A stretch of 64,000 bases of DNA, taken from assembly GCA_000507305.1 (NCBI GenBank), contig DF239664.1, positions 66,834-130,833 of the forward strand, given 5' to 3'. The notes beneath the pieces are model-generated. The model had not been told where the DNA came from. It worked only from the letters and a program-made list of their open reading frames with translations, and did no database searches. Made by a program: the position numbers and the translations under genes. This DNA is from Breviolum minutum Mf 1.05b.01. Taxonomy: Eukaryota; Sar; Dinophyceae; Suessiales; Symbiodiniaceae. Shown here one piece after another: positions 37,893-51,200 of the stretch; position 1 is the first letter of the stretch, and every line of letters starts with the position of its first letter.

Positions 37893-38029
37893 GATGATGC
37901 TGATTTTCATTTTCAATTTTTATCGTTGAATGGATCTCAGTTTGGCCATTCCCCACTGTGCCGGGGTAGGTCATGGCAGCCGACTGGGCCAAGCATCAGC
38001 TGAAGGATCCCGAGATTCTTCAGGACTGA
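37101..38029 (+). CDS. Very small unrecognised gene
   Basis: Phase-0 exons: ATG at 37101 to about 37142 or 37154 (MVSSLPEDGVSQLLVEHL), 37363-37404 (GCVSEWCKKFNKVQ, GC donor), 37479-37496 (VYCKGS) and 37970-38029 (MAADWAKHQLKDPEILQD, TGA). That makes roughly 55-65 residues. The Cys-rich middle and small size suggest a small organelle or complex protein, but I know no match. The first exon is the least certain. Confidence 0.35.
37811..37902. repeat. (GCT)n then (GGT)n then (GAT)n compound repeat
   Basis: Three successive trinucleotide blocks, in the intron before the last exon of the small gene. Confidence 0.9.
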
Positions 38030-41000
38030 AAGATCCCATGCAGAACAGAGGACAAGACCAAAGTCACGGTGGTAAGTTCTGAATAATACAATATGATATG
38101 ATATATGTATCATAGTTGTAAATGACATATGGATATCTATCCATGAATTTGGTTATACAAAATGTATATGTCAAATGTAGATTTCACAGACTATGTTCAT
38201 GTTTGCCTATGTAGTTGCGTATGTTTGCCTGTCGTGTTGTAGGCTATTATAGTCCATTGTATTGTAGGGTATGCTATTGTATGGCAGTGTACTGTCTGGT
38301 ATGGCATTGTCTTGTATCACATGGTATGGCTTGCCCAAAGACATGCCAATTTGAATGCACTCGTCAAAGGTCAATCTTCTTACCTCCTGTTAGTCACCGT
38401 TTGCCCGAAATTACAACCATTGCCATTGTAACTCTTTGGGCCGGGGGATTTGAATGCCCAACCCTGAAAAAGAAAAAGAAGCAGCTCACAACATAGCCGT
38501 GTGGGACAGAAAAATGTCACTCTCGTACTTTCGAAATGGTGAGTTTCATTGACTTTCTCCACAACATCCTTGCGAGGACCTATTGACCTTGCGAGGGCCC
38601 TTGTTCCAAGCGATGGATGCGCAACAACGCGAGGTGACAAGGGAGGGGTGACAGTGGGTGACAACATACATACAAACATACCCATGCACACCAGAAGAGG
38701 GAGAGTTTCCTTAGGATTCTTGTTGAAACTTTCCATGACTTGTCTGCAAAGTAAGCTGAAAAACCCGAACCTGGCTGTTTTTTTTGGGTGATGCTCGTGA
38801 TAGGTCAAGGGTCAATAGGTCAACCAACAGGAGATATCCCTGATACAATTCCTGAATGGCCCAAGTCATATGTTTTGATGTCTTTGATGCTGCTCAATTG
38901 ATTTGGTTTTGGGAGTTAGGGCATCTACCTTTCCGCACAGTTATGCAGTGGAAAGCTCTGATCTGCTGATAATGATTGGGGCGCTCTCCATTTTTAAGAT
39001 CCAGTTTTTTTTTTGTCGACCCGGATGAGGACTTTCTCTGTGCCTATGACTTTGTTCAGGAGGCTGGTTGCCGGGGATGCATCGATAGTTGCACAAATCC
39101 ATGGATCCGACGATGACTTTCCCAGGCAAAAGTTACGTCACTTCAACACTGCTTTTCTGACGACTGAACCCTCTTCAAATGTGTTCCGGTCGCCAGGTGC
39201 GACAGAGACATCAGGAAGAGATCGACGCTTTGGAGAGTTGATCCTTTTACCCCTTACCTTCCCCTCCAATTAGAAAAACAATCTTTCCCAAGCCTTTTAG
39301 AGTGAGGTTCTAGATTATTTTTTTGGGGGGAAGTAATTGCTTATGTTGATAAGATTGGAAAGCTGACATGGAAATCGGAAAGGTTGCTTGCTAGAAGAGC
39401 TTGGGGTGAATAGGTTTATTGTTTTCATTGGTCATTCGGTTTTGAATGGGAGGTTCAGCGAAGGTGCCTAGACTTCAAGAGGCACACATGTGCTCACAAG
39501 ATTTCCTCATTGCTGGCATGCACACACACACATGCCCCTTAATATGTCTTTGATTCTGCTAAGCAACTTTTTCTACGTATCACTGTGTGATCAATATTTG
39601 TACCTATGCTATACCGGCACACATATTACACATGTATGTTACTCCCGGCCTAGGATAAGCTCTACCAAAACTGAGAGAAATGATCCGTGTGGCTTCAATG
39701 CGCGAAACTGCTGAAGCAAAGTTTGAGGCATGCCATGATGCCATGGCATGGCGCCATGTTACAGGGATAATCAAGGCATTGCGACATTTTTGTGTGCCAA
39801 AACTCTTTAATATTTAGATCCCCTGCAAACAAAACGCCTCTGAAGAGAAAAGAAACACTTCGGAACAGTCATCAGTCCTCAAAAGTCTCCCAGAAAGTTG
39901 TTGTTTGAATGTGTCCATCACGTTTGTCAAGTGTAGTACTATAGTACTGCCAGTATTGTGTAGGTTTAAGGCACCTATGTGCACAGCAAAATCACCAGAA
40001 GCCTTGGTATTTTGCACCTGTTTGTGAATTTCTTCGCGCGCAGCATCTTCATCTCAAGAAGTCTTCAAGTCTGGGGTTCTACCAGTGTTTTTCGCTTTTT
40101 ATTTGGTGTTTGTTTTTGACAAGCTGTGCCTAACATCTCTCAATCTCAAAGTTGTATCTTGACCACCAGTATTTATCAAGCAACACATCGCACAAGTTCA
40201 ATGACAAAAACAACTACAAGTGGCCTGTTTTTTGGGAGGCGGTACGGTACTCCGGTCACAGCACTGAATGACACCAAATAAAGAAAGTAAGGAAATGTGC
40301 GAAGTTATTCAAAAAGTCATTTGGAAGTTCAAGAGAAAACCCACTGAATCATCAAAATTCACATATTATCTGCTGAGTGTCAGTTGTCATTCAGCTTTGA
40401 ATACTCTTCGGGAGGCCGGTGGGTCCGGTGGCTGGTGGCGATTTGTATGCTTCAACGAGGCATCAGTGAAGAGATATACATATATATATATATATATTAT
40501 ATATATATTATATACATATATGGTTTTATACGAAAATGCCACTTGTAGTGTTGACCCATGTTGTTGAACTCATGTTTTTTTTCGGGGGACTTGGGAAACT
40601 GTTGTATTTGTCATTTTTCGGAAGTGTTACGAGGTCTTCCCGGATGTTATATACCATGAGCCCCCAAAACCATAACAAAAAGGTTTTGGCCACCTAAAAA
40701 CCAGGTCATTTACCCCTCTAAAAGTGTAGGGTTTGGATGGGTTTGGTGGCCCATGGTAGATACACATCCCATATGCATGTCGCTAATCCTAGTTGGCATT
40801 GCGTTGAAACTTGCCAGCTGATCTTGAAGCCATTAGCAGACGTCGAATCGGAGTGCGCAAAAGGTCCTGGCATAAACGGTTTCAACAAAGACCATGAGGT
40901 CAGTGGAAAGAGAAACGGAGAGGATGATTCAAATACGATTTAGTTTAGTTTAACCGTTTACCCCTCCCCAGAAATTGAACATAGATACCCAAAATGGCCA

Positions 41001-41581
41001 TATTTAAAGCCGGAGCCACCTTGGGGCCCTCCAGCCGTTAGTTTTTGGGGGTGTAGTTTAGTTTATATTTTTTCGGGTTGATTTTCTCTGCACCTCACGG
41101 ATTTTTCAGGGGTGCGAACTTCAACAGACCATCAGAATCATTGGGTTTGGATAATTCCAGTAATCTTTTAAACAAGAAACTCCCGCTATTCGTTTGTGAT
41201 GGTTGGTTCTGTTCCAAGAGCAACCTCCTCCACTTTGTGATCTTAGTATCTATATTATTTACTTAGCCACTTTTTGGATGTAAGCAACCATAGGTAGCCT
41301 TTGGAATGCATGTAACTGACAATCGTCACCCCCTCCGGGTGAGTCTGATCCTGAAGTATTCCAGGGCTGGAAGGGATTCGATACCACAAGAAACGGACCA
41401 CACAGCAATTTGGAAAGTCTTCAATTCTTGATCTCAAAAATTCTTCAATACTCAACACTCAACTAACCACAGCCTCCAAAGTTTTTTGGTGTTTTTTTGT
41501 TTTCGGTGTTTTTTTGTGTCTTGTCTGGAAAAGCTACCTCACAGAAAAAATTAGTCAAGCTCATTTTTAGTTTGCGCTGCC
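38030..41581 (+). other. Interval with scattered exon candidates, gene not resolved
   Basis: Candidates with usable splice sites: 38596-38633 (PLFQAMDAQQRE), 39060 to about 39123 (RLVAGDASIVAQIHGSDDDF), 39197 to about 39237 (VRQRHQEEIDALE), about 39697-39819 (MRETAEAKFEACHDAMAWRH, stop) and about 40828-40898 (DVESECAKGPGINGFNKDHE, donor GTCAGT). They suggest at least one gene with helical, charged character. Phases do not join cleanly and no family is visible. The tract at about 38212-38340 is a degenerate TATGGCATTGTATTG-like repeat. Confidence 0.3.
40652..40758. repeat. 107-bp element with terminal inverted repeats
   Basis: TACCATGAGCCCCCAAAACC at the left pairs with GGGTTTGGTGGCCCATGGTA at the right (17 of 20 positions). 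MITE-like, no coding capacity. Confidence 0.7.
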
Positions 41582-41962
41582 ATGGTCACACCCGTGGGCT
41601 TTCTGGATACGCATACCTACGCCTATGGTCCTGATTCACTTCAGCTCAATGAATCTGAGCAGCGGCTTGGCTTCAACCAAACTCCGGGCACTGAGAATTC
41701 ATTGAAGACTCGAAGCTCCTGTCTTCGTAGCCTAGGCTGGATCTCTCCAACTCTCCTATTTTCCTGGGACCTTTTCCTGAAGAAGGTGTTTGTGTGCAAG
41801 ATGCCGAGGGTCAGGTTAGCCCCGGGGGGATGTTGGGGCCTGGTTGAAGGTGGATTGGTTTTTCAAGAGCGTCCAACCAACATCCTCCCTCAGGGTCCAG
41901 AAGCCCCCCCCCCGCCTGGAATCTGTATTAGATGTATTTTTTTTTGTTTTTGTTGTTGTTGC

Positions 41963-42038
<76 letters not shown>

Positions 42039-42086
42039 GNNNNNCTGTATTAGTATGTATTTTTTTGTTTTTTGTTTGTTGTTGTC

Positions 42087-42165
<79 letters not shown>

Positions 42166-44747
42166 GGATCCGTCCAAGCAACCCGTGCAGGTACGGTACC
42201 TGGAGCGCAAGAGCTTAGAAGAACTGATGTCATGTCACTGGGCGAGCCATTTGTTGTTGGAAGATCAACGCTTGTTGAAGGCCCGACATTAGCAAGTACC
42301 TTTCCTGCCCAACCAAAAACAAAGGGATGTTTTGTTAAAAGTTGTGAGTCCCAAAAAATAAGCCATCTTAAAAAAAAAATAAGAAGGACTTTGTGTCGAG
42401 TTGTTTCCTTTTCCAGCTTTTTTGTTGGTAAATCAAGATGTATGAAGCTGGCAGCTGTGAGTTTTGAGTTACCCCCGGGTGGCTTTTCCTTGTCCCTGAG
42501 AGGAGCGTCATTTCTGGGCCTTTCCACCACCAGTATCACCCAGCACACCTTTTGGCTGTGTGCCTTCCAGTTTCTGGGATGTGATTCACGTTGACGTGGG
42601 GGAAAACACGAGCTGATGATTCTGCTAGTATGACGATTATGACGGCAAGATCTAAAAAACACCAAAAACTTTGGTACCAAAGTTTTATCCATTTCTTCCT
42701 TAAATACAATTTTTCCCATTCTTCCGAAAACATTATATATATATATATTATATTTATATATTTCCCATCATCTTTTTTTCCCTCTCATGCATCAAACCAC
42801 CGTAAAAAAATGGTTTCCATTTTGGGATGAGACGTTTCACCATCCAGGCATCGGGGGTGAAACACCTTGAGGTGAGGAAGCTGGTTGTGCTGAACTCTTA
42901 AGATCTGGTGACTTTTTATTTGAACATCTCTATGTTGCATCTTGCCTTGAGGGTTGGGGGGTTGAAGGGGTGGGAAGCATACATATACATATATATATAT
43001 ATACACATACAGTTACCTTGTTTTGACACAAACCCAAAGATCACTTCAATTCCCAGAAAGTCGGCCTTTGAACACATTCATGAATGCAGAGGTTGCAGTT
43101 TTTCGTTCCTCCTCCGGAACTTCCACTTTTACGCTCCTTTCCTTAACAAACAGCGATTTTCTTTGCAACAGATTTTCTCCCTTCTTGTGCCCTTCATATT
43201 TACCAATTTGCCAACATGTCTCTTAGGCATATATAGGCTTCGTGGATGGTGTGGACGTTGGCTTAGGGCTCTTTGCCCGTAGCGCCATCCCGGCGCTGAC
43301 ATACTTGGGGGAGTACACCGGCGTGCTTTCAACACGGCGCGGTGAGGATGACGGCGTTTATGGCTACGGCTTGCCGGTGGTGGATCCCGATTTGGTGATC
43401 AATGCCAAGGTGTGATGGACCTGGGTGCTGTAGGTCCAACCTGTTTCGTCGTTGTTGTGATGTTTGGAGGAGTTACTCAATCATTTGAAAAGATGATGAA
43501 CATATACACTCCTACTCCAAAACTTTGGCCACCCCATTTTTTTTTTGTGATTTTATGGCAAGAACATCTTTAGGGACTGATATCCGACACAAAATTGACA
43601 AGGTAAAAATCAAGATGATCAAGCCCAGAAGGGATCAAGTCATCCGCTCCAATATGTGCCTAGGGAAGCGGCCACTGACCATCATCTCAGCAACTGGCTA
43701 CTTGATTCTTTGATATTTACAAAAGGCCGTTCCAATAAGTTTACAAAAAGTCCCTTTCCAAAAAAGTACTACCAGACTACCAGGACTTTGGCAACCTATG
43801 CCGGCTCATCAACCACAGCGAGGATGCTTGGAACGCGGAGCTGCTTGGCAGGACGCGGGCGGGATGCAGAAAATCATGTGGGACCAAACATGCAAGGTGA
43901 TATCCGAAAATGTTCATTGATGCAATGGCATACATGAATCTTTCTGCATGTCTTTTGCATTAAGCTAAAAGCTACACAATATTAGATATCACTTCTTTAT
44001 GGTCATTGCACTCTCCTTACATTTGTCATGAAGTTATCAATATACACACACATATATAGATATATATATATATACATGATTATTCAGATTGTATAGATGT
44101 TGCATCTATATATATATATATATACACATATTTTTTCATATACACAGTAAACTTAGTGTATATAGACCTAATTTTGTATATACACATATTTATTTAGTTA
44201 CTGTCTAGAAATACATATCTACCACAAGTTTTCATCTCCATGGCTGTTTGGTGTAAGACCTGAACTTAAACTTGCACCGAGGTTAATCACGGTTCACCAT
44301 GAAGGTTTGTTGCATGTCGTTTGCCGGACACTGCGAGAGTTGGTCCCTGGTGAACAGGCCGGGTTCAACTGGTGGGGGTTTTCCAGGGATGTCTTGGTGA
44401 TCTTCACTGCAGATATATGATATCCTTATGCAGAGTTGATAGTTGTATTTCGGATGACCCTGCAACAAAGATATCCTGACCCTAGGAACCCGACTTGTTA
44501 AAATGCAAAGGATTTCGACCAAAAAAAACTGTCAAACATGAGATTTACAGTACCTTAAATTCGACACCAGAAACAGAAAGACACATGCATTTTGAGATGA
44601 TGTGAGATCCTCACGTCCACATTTTTCTGGTACCCCAGTCCTAAGACACAGTGAAAGGTGTTGATCCACTATGGAGCCCGCTATTGGCAACCTTTGAGCC
44701 GAAGGAAAGTGCACCTTTCGCGAGGAAATGGGGGCTACAACGCCTGA
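41582..44747 (+). CDS. SET-domain protein, lysine methyltransferase-like
   Basis: Seven exons join with correct phase: 41582-41785, 42191-42280, 43061-43091, 43237-43409, 43784-43851, 44282-44357 and 44658-44747 (TGA), about 243 residues. SET motifs in order: GLFARSAIPALTYLGEYTG (the usual G-x-G-L-F-A / LGEY start), CRLINHSEDAWNAE (the NHS motif that forms the pseudoknot and binds S-adenosylmethionine), and PGEQVLIHYGARYW (the final GE...YG motif). There is no zinc-rich pre-SET or post-SET region, so the protein is little more than the SET fold with an N-terminal helix-rich part. It could methylate histone or other proteins. Donors are GT, GC, GT, GT, GA (or other phase-2 site) and GC. The ATG at 41582 follows CGCTGCC, and no better start is seen. 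Confidence 0.85.
41944..42165. repeat. Two (TTG)n arrays flanking an assembly gap
   Basis: Both arrays follow near-identical lead-ins (CTGTATTAG.TGTATTTTTTTGTTTTT) and lie in the first intron of the SET gene. Confidence 0.95.
42040..42044. other. Assembly gap (5 N)
   Basis: Five Ns sit between the two TTG arrays. The duplicated lead-in suggests two sequence ends that overlap were joined without merging. Confidence 0.95.
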
Positions 44748-45202
44748 CCAAAAAACCCAGGCGTTTTTAAGCCTGCCATTCCAAGGTGAATGATGCCTTG
44801 TTTTGTATGTGCGTAAGTTTTAAAGGGTGCTTGGGAAAAAATACAAGTCATGCGCGGGGGAAAAACCATGATGTCAAGGGACCTCGCACTTATGAACCTA
44901 TCATTATTTCGAAATGTTCTTCTTCGATGTATTTTCTGAAGGGTTGTAGTAATGTCTTTGTACGTTGAAGTCTTCTGTCATGGGTTATGGCCTGGCTGGC
45001 TACTGGGTCGGGAAAGCTGCAAAAAAGCCGGTTTTCTAAGTTTTGCTACATACAAAACATCCTATAAAAAGTGGTATTTGACATGTGAAACTTCGTTTTT
45101 TTCATTCTTTTGTGGGATGTTTTGAGAGTAGTGCTTGGCTCAAGTTCCCGGAAACCACCAAACCACCTGAAAAATCGGGCAAACCCTTGGCTGAAGACAG
45201 CG
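44748..45202. other. Short intergenic space
   Basis: About 455 bp separate the SET stop from the next likely start codon. No promoter motif is recognisable. Confidence 0.4.
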
Positions 45203-48200
45203 ATGGCGGCGTCACAGGGAATGCAGGATCAAATTTCCAATGCCATGTCCACCATTGAAGATGTTCTGGGCAATTTAAGGTGGGGCGGGCATTTTCTCCA
45301 CCCCAAAAAAAATTCGCCCACTGCCTTGGTCGCGGTTTTTTTCAGGTGGGGGGGGCGGGGTTGGGGGTGAAATCACCGGGGTTTTCCAACCGGCGAACCT
45401 TCCCATGGTATTAAACTACCGACCAACATCCCCCAAGGTCCGACCGGTGAATTCAACGCCACCTGACCAGGCGTTTGCAGGTCACGGAATGCGAGAGCGG
45501 AAAGGTGGACTTGGAAGATCCGCACAACATTGCGCAAGTCTGCCAAGGCCTTTTTTCCGTGGAAAAAAAAAACGACTTCGACCAAAACCCTTCCCGTGGA
45601 AAATTACCCCACGCAACGGGACTTCGGGAAAGCGTTTGTTTGGCGGAAGTTTTGTTTTTTTTCCTAAAATGAGAAATCACGGGAAAACCCTTTTGAGAGT
45701 TGTTGGTGGCCTACTGCTTTCTTTTTAGCGCAATTGTGATTTTTTTTGGTACTTAAACAAGGGCAAGACAATGACGTGAATAGGAAGCGAACCATTGGAA
45801 AAACAATGGTGGCTTCCTTTCGGATGATGATGAATTGAAAAATGGTACGAAGCGTAAACCAACATATATATGAAATAGTGGTTGGAGTTCCAGCGATATT
45901 GTGTAATTTCGGAAAATTAAAAAACAGAAACTTGTTTTCCTCTTGGGGACACTTCAATGTCCATCTTTCATTCCCTGCAGGGTGCTTCATATGTAAAAAG
46001 CTGCTTTTCCCATCATTTAAAGACGTTTACGCAGGAGATCTATTTGAACTTTACATCTTCAAGTTCAGTGAAAGTCCACTTAGGTAATGTTTAAATCAAG
46101 CCACACATTCGTCGCTTTCTCCAGGGGGAAGCAAGCCTTGACATTGGCCAGGTTCTGCTTTCATCCTGCTGGCCATGTGGTTGATCTTTGCCAACAATTC
46201 CAAGGTCACCTGTGATTTACGAAAAAACGAACGGCTGGAAACCTGAAAATGTTCCTTGGAAAAGGATCTCCACATCGACCCAAACCACCAATGTTTGGGT
46301 TCCCAGGGTTCCCATGTTAATTTTCCCCCCTAACGTGGGTTGGTGGGCTGTACACTGTGCTGATGAGGTGGCCGTAGCCCAAAAGGCTCCCCTGGAACAA
46401 CGTCATGCAGTTTGCGCCACCATCAGTACCGCAGTGGCGCTTTTCTCGGGGTTTTTCAACATTCTGCCCCTCGGCTTGGATTTTGGATGATTTTTGGAGG
46501 TCTAAAACTGTGGTGCCAGTTTTTGTGATCATTTGGTCAAAGTAATATATGCAAATGACTAACCAGCTTAAATCCACCATAACTGGATGACGTTTCATTT
46601 GAAAGGTGTGATTGTCCATTGTCTTGCGAGTTTGCCAGAGGGTATGTCAGAGCGTTGTCGATTTTTTCCCAAACTTTTCTAGTACGAGCGCGTTGCCATC
46701 CATTTTGCCATCAATTCACCCCAGCACGACTGGTCTTAACCATTGCAGGCATTCCGACCACGAGATGTATCATTTCCCCCCAAAAAAATAGGTTTCAGTA
46801 GGTGATCATAGGTCATTTCATCCCAAAGAGAGTTTCCTTGGCAAGGTAATTGAAGTGAAGCGTTTTTTTTGCCATATTTGTTTGCGTCGTTTTTTTTTGA
46901 AGGCTGAACGCCAAAGCTTTTTTAGTACCTGATCATCTGTCAACTTGGGTCAGAAAACTAAGAAATGCCAATTCAAATGAAAATACCCAAAGAGGCCCCT
47001 CCTGCAAACACCAAGGCCATACAACTGTGGATATGTTTTTTTTCCTAATCTTTTTTTTTAATTGTATGAGGTGGGGAAGTTTGCTAAAAGCAGCCAGCCA
47101 ATTTAAAGCGTTCTTTGACACCGCAGCCTTTGGTACCCTCTGGTTGTGCTGAGGCAATTGACGGCCATTGATGATTTTGACCTTCCTGGTCGTGAGAACA
47201 ACTTCAGCCGCTTGACGTGTTTTTGAATCCGAGGGTGGGTTACCCCGGCATTAGCAGCTGGTGGTGTTTATGTTGCAAGACCGACCTCAACATGGACTGA
47301 CCTACCAAAAGGAATGATTTTTGGGATTCTTGAATCCAAAAAGGACTACTAAACATCTATATATATATAATATATATATATGTATATATATATGTATATA
47401 TATATATACAAGATTGATCTGTGCCCCCCTTCCATTCAAGTACGAAGTTGCTAATCAGTTGTTTCTGGTACCCATGTCATCCAACATCCAAACCGAGGCT
47501 TAAACTTGTCGCGACCTGTTGACTCTTGGATGGTGAATGGTGCATTTTTTTTGGCGGTCAGGTGGTGTCAGACTTCGAATGTTAGGTCAAATCCGTCGGG
47601 TCAAATTGTGGCACTTATGTTTATCTTAAAAACTGTTTGCATGTGAGTTTTTCAAAAAAATCTTCCAGCAGAAGATGAGTTTCTGTTTTAGAGTGATGAC
47701 GACGATGATCACGAGGATGATGAAGAGGAGTATAAAAAGGTATAATCATGGAAACACTCTGTCACACAAACAAATGAAACATTTTGCAATCGATGTTTCC
47801 GATTGCTGATTTCCAATTGCCTGCAAGCAGCAAAGTCACGCTCAATGACACTATCACACGCCCAAACCATATGCCATACCCTTGGAATTTAGCAGAGATT
47901 CGTTGAAAACTAGTGACACGTACCGTTCTCATCTGTTCTCCAAACAAGGAAAAACGCCAAGAGTCTTAGGTTGTTCTGACGATGATAAATGGGATGAACC
48001 CATCAACAAAAACAATATACCTCGACGTATACTTTTAGGTCATACACGCATATAAAGAATGTGTTATCCATATATTATTGGACATGCAAGTAATAATATT
48101 AGCAGATGGAACTGTAGATATACATGTAAAGGTAAATGTATACACCCCGAAGACGAACATGGAACATAATCATGGAGGTTTGGAAGATCATTATCCTTTC

Positions 48201-51200
48201 TAAATGGGTGATTTGTAGGTTCAGTTCCATGTTTATCTTCCAGGGTGTATATATATATATATGCACATATCTATGAACATTGTACTATATTCTATATACA
48301 CCCAGCAAACATCACACTCCCAAGTCCATGGATCAATAGACCTGAGGAATGCCCCCAAAAAACAGATGGTGAGAAGTTATTTTCTGAGGCCTCAAGGCCT
48401 CCAAGTTCACCCCAGTTTTTTTTGTTTCACAAACTCCTAGGAATGGATCATGACCTGCCCGATCATGCAGTTGAAATTGGTGGTTTTGGCGGGTGCTCGT
48501 GTACCAGCCTACCGTCGTTTCATGATGCCCTTATTGTCCGTGGCAGTGTTGCTCTGTGGAACCGCTTCGATGTTTACTGGGGATGCCTTGCGGTTCGGGT
48601 GGTATGGCTTTGGCCTTTGCTGCTCGGTAAAACACCTGGCGCCCCTGAAGTTTTCCACATTTTTTCTTGGAAAAGGGACCATTTCTCAAAAGTAAATGTC
48701 ATCTTCCAAGCCATCATTGGTAGGGGACTATGTGATTTGATGAAACTCCTCGGCCCGTTTGTTTGATGGCAATTTTCGGGGCGGGGACTTTTTTTTGGTA
48801 ACTTTTTTTGTTGTTGGATGATGTTTGAAGTTGGGGAGATAGCTGTTTTCTAAAATGGTTTAGGGCGGTAGAGGTGTACAAATGTATACTAGGTGGTGGT
48901 ATCGAATGTTTTTTGTTTTCACCCATACCTGGGAAAAGATCCAATTTGACTAATTTGTTCGAATGGCTTGAAGCCACCAACTAGTATAATGTTGGTGGCT
49001 TTGGTTTGGATACTTCACACACGCAGACATTTATGTGCGTATGCCTGCTGTACCTATTGCTAACCCATGATACCCATGCTATTCCTAGATATGCTTCCTG
49101 TACACTTGTTTAATGTTACCATAGACGGTTAGATTATCACCAAGAAAGGTGCCAGAAGAGTGACCTTCTCCGAAAATCTTTGGTGAAGAGTGTTTGCAGC
49201 TTTCTTAGTCAAGAAATCACATCATTCTCATTGACAATTCATGTAAGTTTTGAGCAGCGGGAGGTCGAGAAAAAAACTCCCATCCTGACCCACCTTCCTA
49301 CTGAGGTTTGGCCTGCATTATGTTCTACCACAATGCCCTCCAGATCAGTGAAAACAGCGAGGGTGAGGCAGGCATTTGGACAGGATATTTTTTTTTTGGA
49401 GACAAAAAAAGGGGAAATCAGGAGCAAATTTCGAAAAATCTTCAGGAGGTGATTTACTTTTATAGTAAAGAACTATGAATATACGAAAAGGGGCCTGCAT
49501 GAGATGGCTTTGTGCGTTCTCAATGAAGATGAATGAATAATTTATATATATTGATATATGATACATACATATATATATATATATACAAAGGTATTCTGAC
49601 TTTACCTTTGTGCTCTCTCTCTCTCTCTCTTCCTTTTTCTCTACCTAAACCATGAACTCCTTGAAAGTTGTGATGATGGTATCTGGAGTCAGGTTTTGAG
49701 GCTTCCAATTGTACCCTTGCGACAGGAGAGTGCGTTCAACGGAGACTCCGACTTCCGCAAACTGTCTCTGCTGTTGACCCTTTGGCGTTTCCGAAAATTC
49801 TACGAAGAGTCATCAGAAAAATAGAGAGATGTAAAATGTAAACACATTCAGTGTATGAATATAAAATTTTGTTGAGATGTTTGCAGATGTTTCTAGTTTA
49901 CATGGTGACTTGAAACATCAGTTTGTCAACTGGGTTTTGAGTCGCCCCCAAGAAAGGGGTGCTGTCTCGACGAATCAGCAGGGTCAAAAAAGTCTTAAGT
50001 ACAGCCCCGAACAAACTCACATTTTGAACCTCCCTAAAAACCGGTGAAACTGGGTTTGTGTCGATGTTTTTCCTTTTCCTAAAGAAAGGCATTGATTCAG
50101 GTCGCAGCCGCTAAGGGGACGGATCCGAGCTGAATTCCCCAACATCAATGGCTAATGATCCGACGTCAGAGACGGGTGAAATGTGGGACTTTACGTTGTG
50201 AAATGGGGGAATGCAAGCATGTTTGTTTTTCTTTTTTTTTCCGTGGAGTCAAATTCCAGGCATTTGCAGATATGCAGCTTCATTAGCACAAGAGTAGGTG
50301 AAAAAATCGGAGTTCTTTCACTTGAAGTGTGTGTTTTTCCGTATAAATTCACCAATGATGATACATTCCGCCTCCGTTTGAGATTGACTTGTTGTCATAT
50401 TATGATCCCCGATGCTGATTTGCTGATGTTGTAGTGATGCTGTTTTGTCTTTCAGAAGAGATGTTGCTGCTTCTATTCAAATGGTAACTGGTGGTTCAGG
50501 GTCTTTGTTTAAGCCAAGTTTGTTGGAAAGCATCTGATTTTGTAAAATCCAGTGATTAACACCGAAGGTGGAAATGTCCTCATTTCCCTCAAGAAGCGCT
50601 CCGAAGCAAACCACCCAGCTTCAAACCCGCTAAAAAGTCAAACAAACCGAGGATTATTACGTGGATTCCTTTTCCAGTGTGGTTCAGCTTGAGTGTGGAA
50701 GGATTTGGAGTCATTACGGATTATTTGGTCATTGAGATGGGCACCTCGGTGGGGATGATGGTCCATTTTTGTGAAAAAAAACACGAAGCCTGGAGATCTT
50801 TCAAACCAAAAAAAAAGGCAAAAGGTGGCCTTTTACCTTTACAAGAAAAAGATACTTCATTGCTTTGAGTTTTTTTTTTGGGCAACTTTCATCCTAGTGT
50901 TGGGATTTTAACCCCCAAAAAGGTTTTTTTTTGGTGCAGACTTTTGTGAAAGTAAACTCACATCGCAACTTTCTTCCCGGATAGTTGCAAGCAACCAAAC
51001 CCCTTCCTTTACGACGACACCGAAGCCCGACCCCCTGAAAAAAACAAGGGACATCAAACTGATACTGTGTTCTGAGTTGTTTGTAAAAAATGATACTGTC
51101 AACATCAATTTTATATGTATACAGTATACATAATTGCAGGTATTAATGTAATATATATACGTATACACAAATATTTGTATGTATTTATATATGCAAATGT

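Noticed and set aside
41582..42719. Long frames through the TTG arrays (poly-Leu, poly-Cys, poly-Asn, poly-Gln)
   Set aside because: They read through simple repeats and an N gap. Only the part up to 41785 and the exon at 42191-42280 fit the SET gene.
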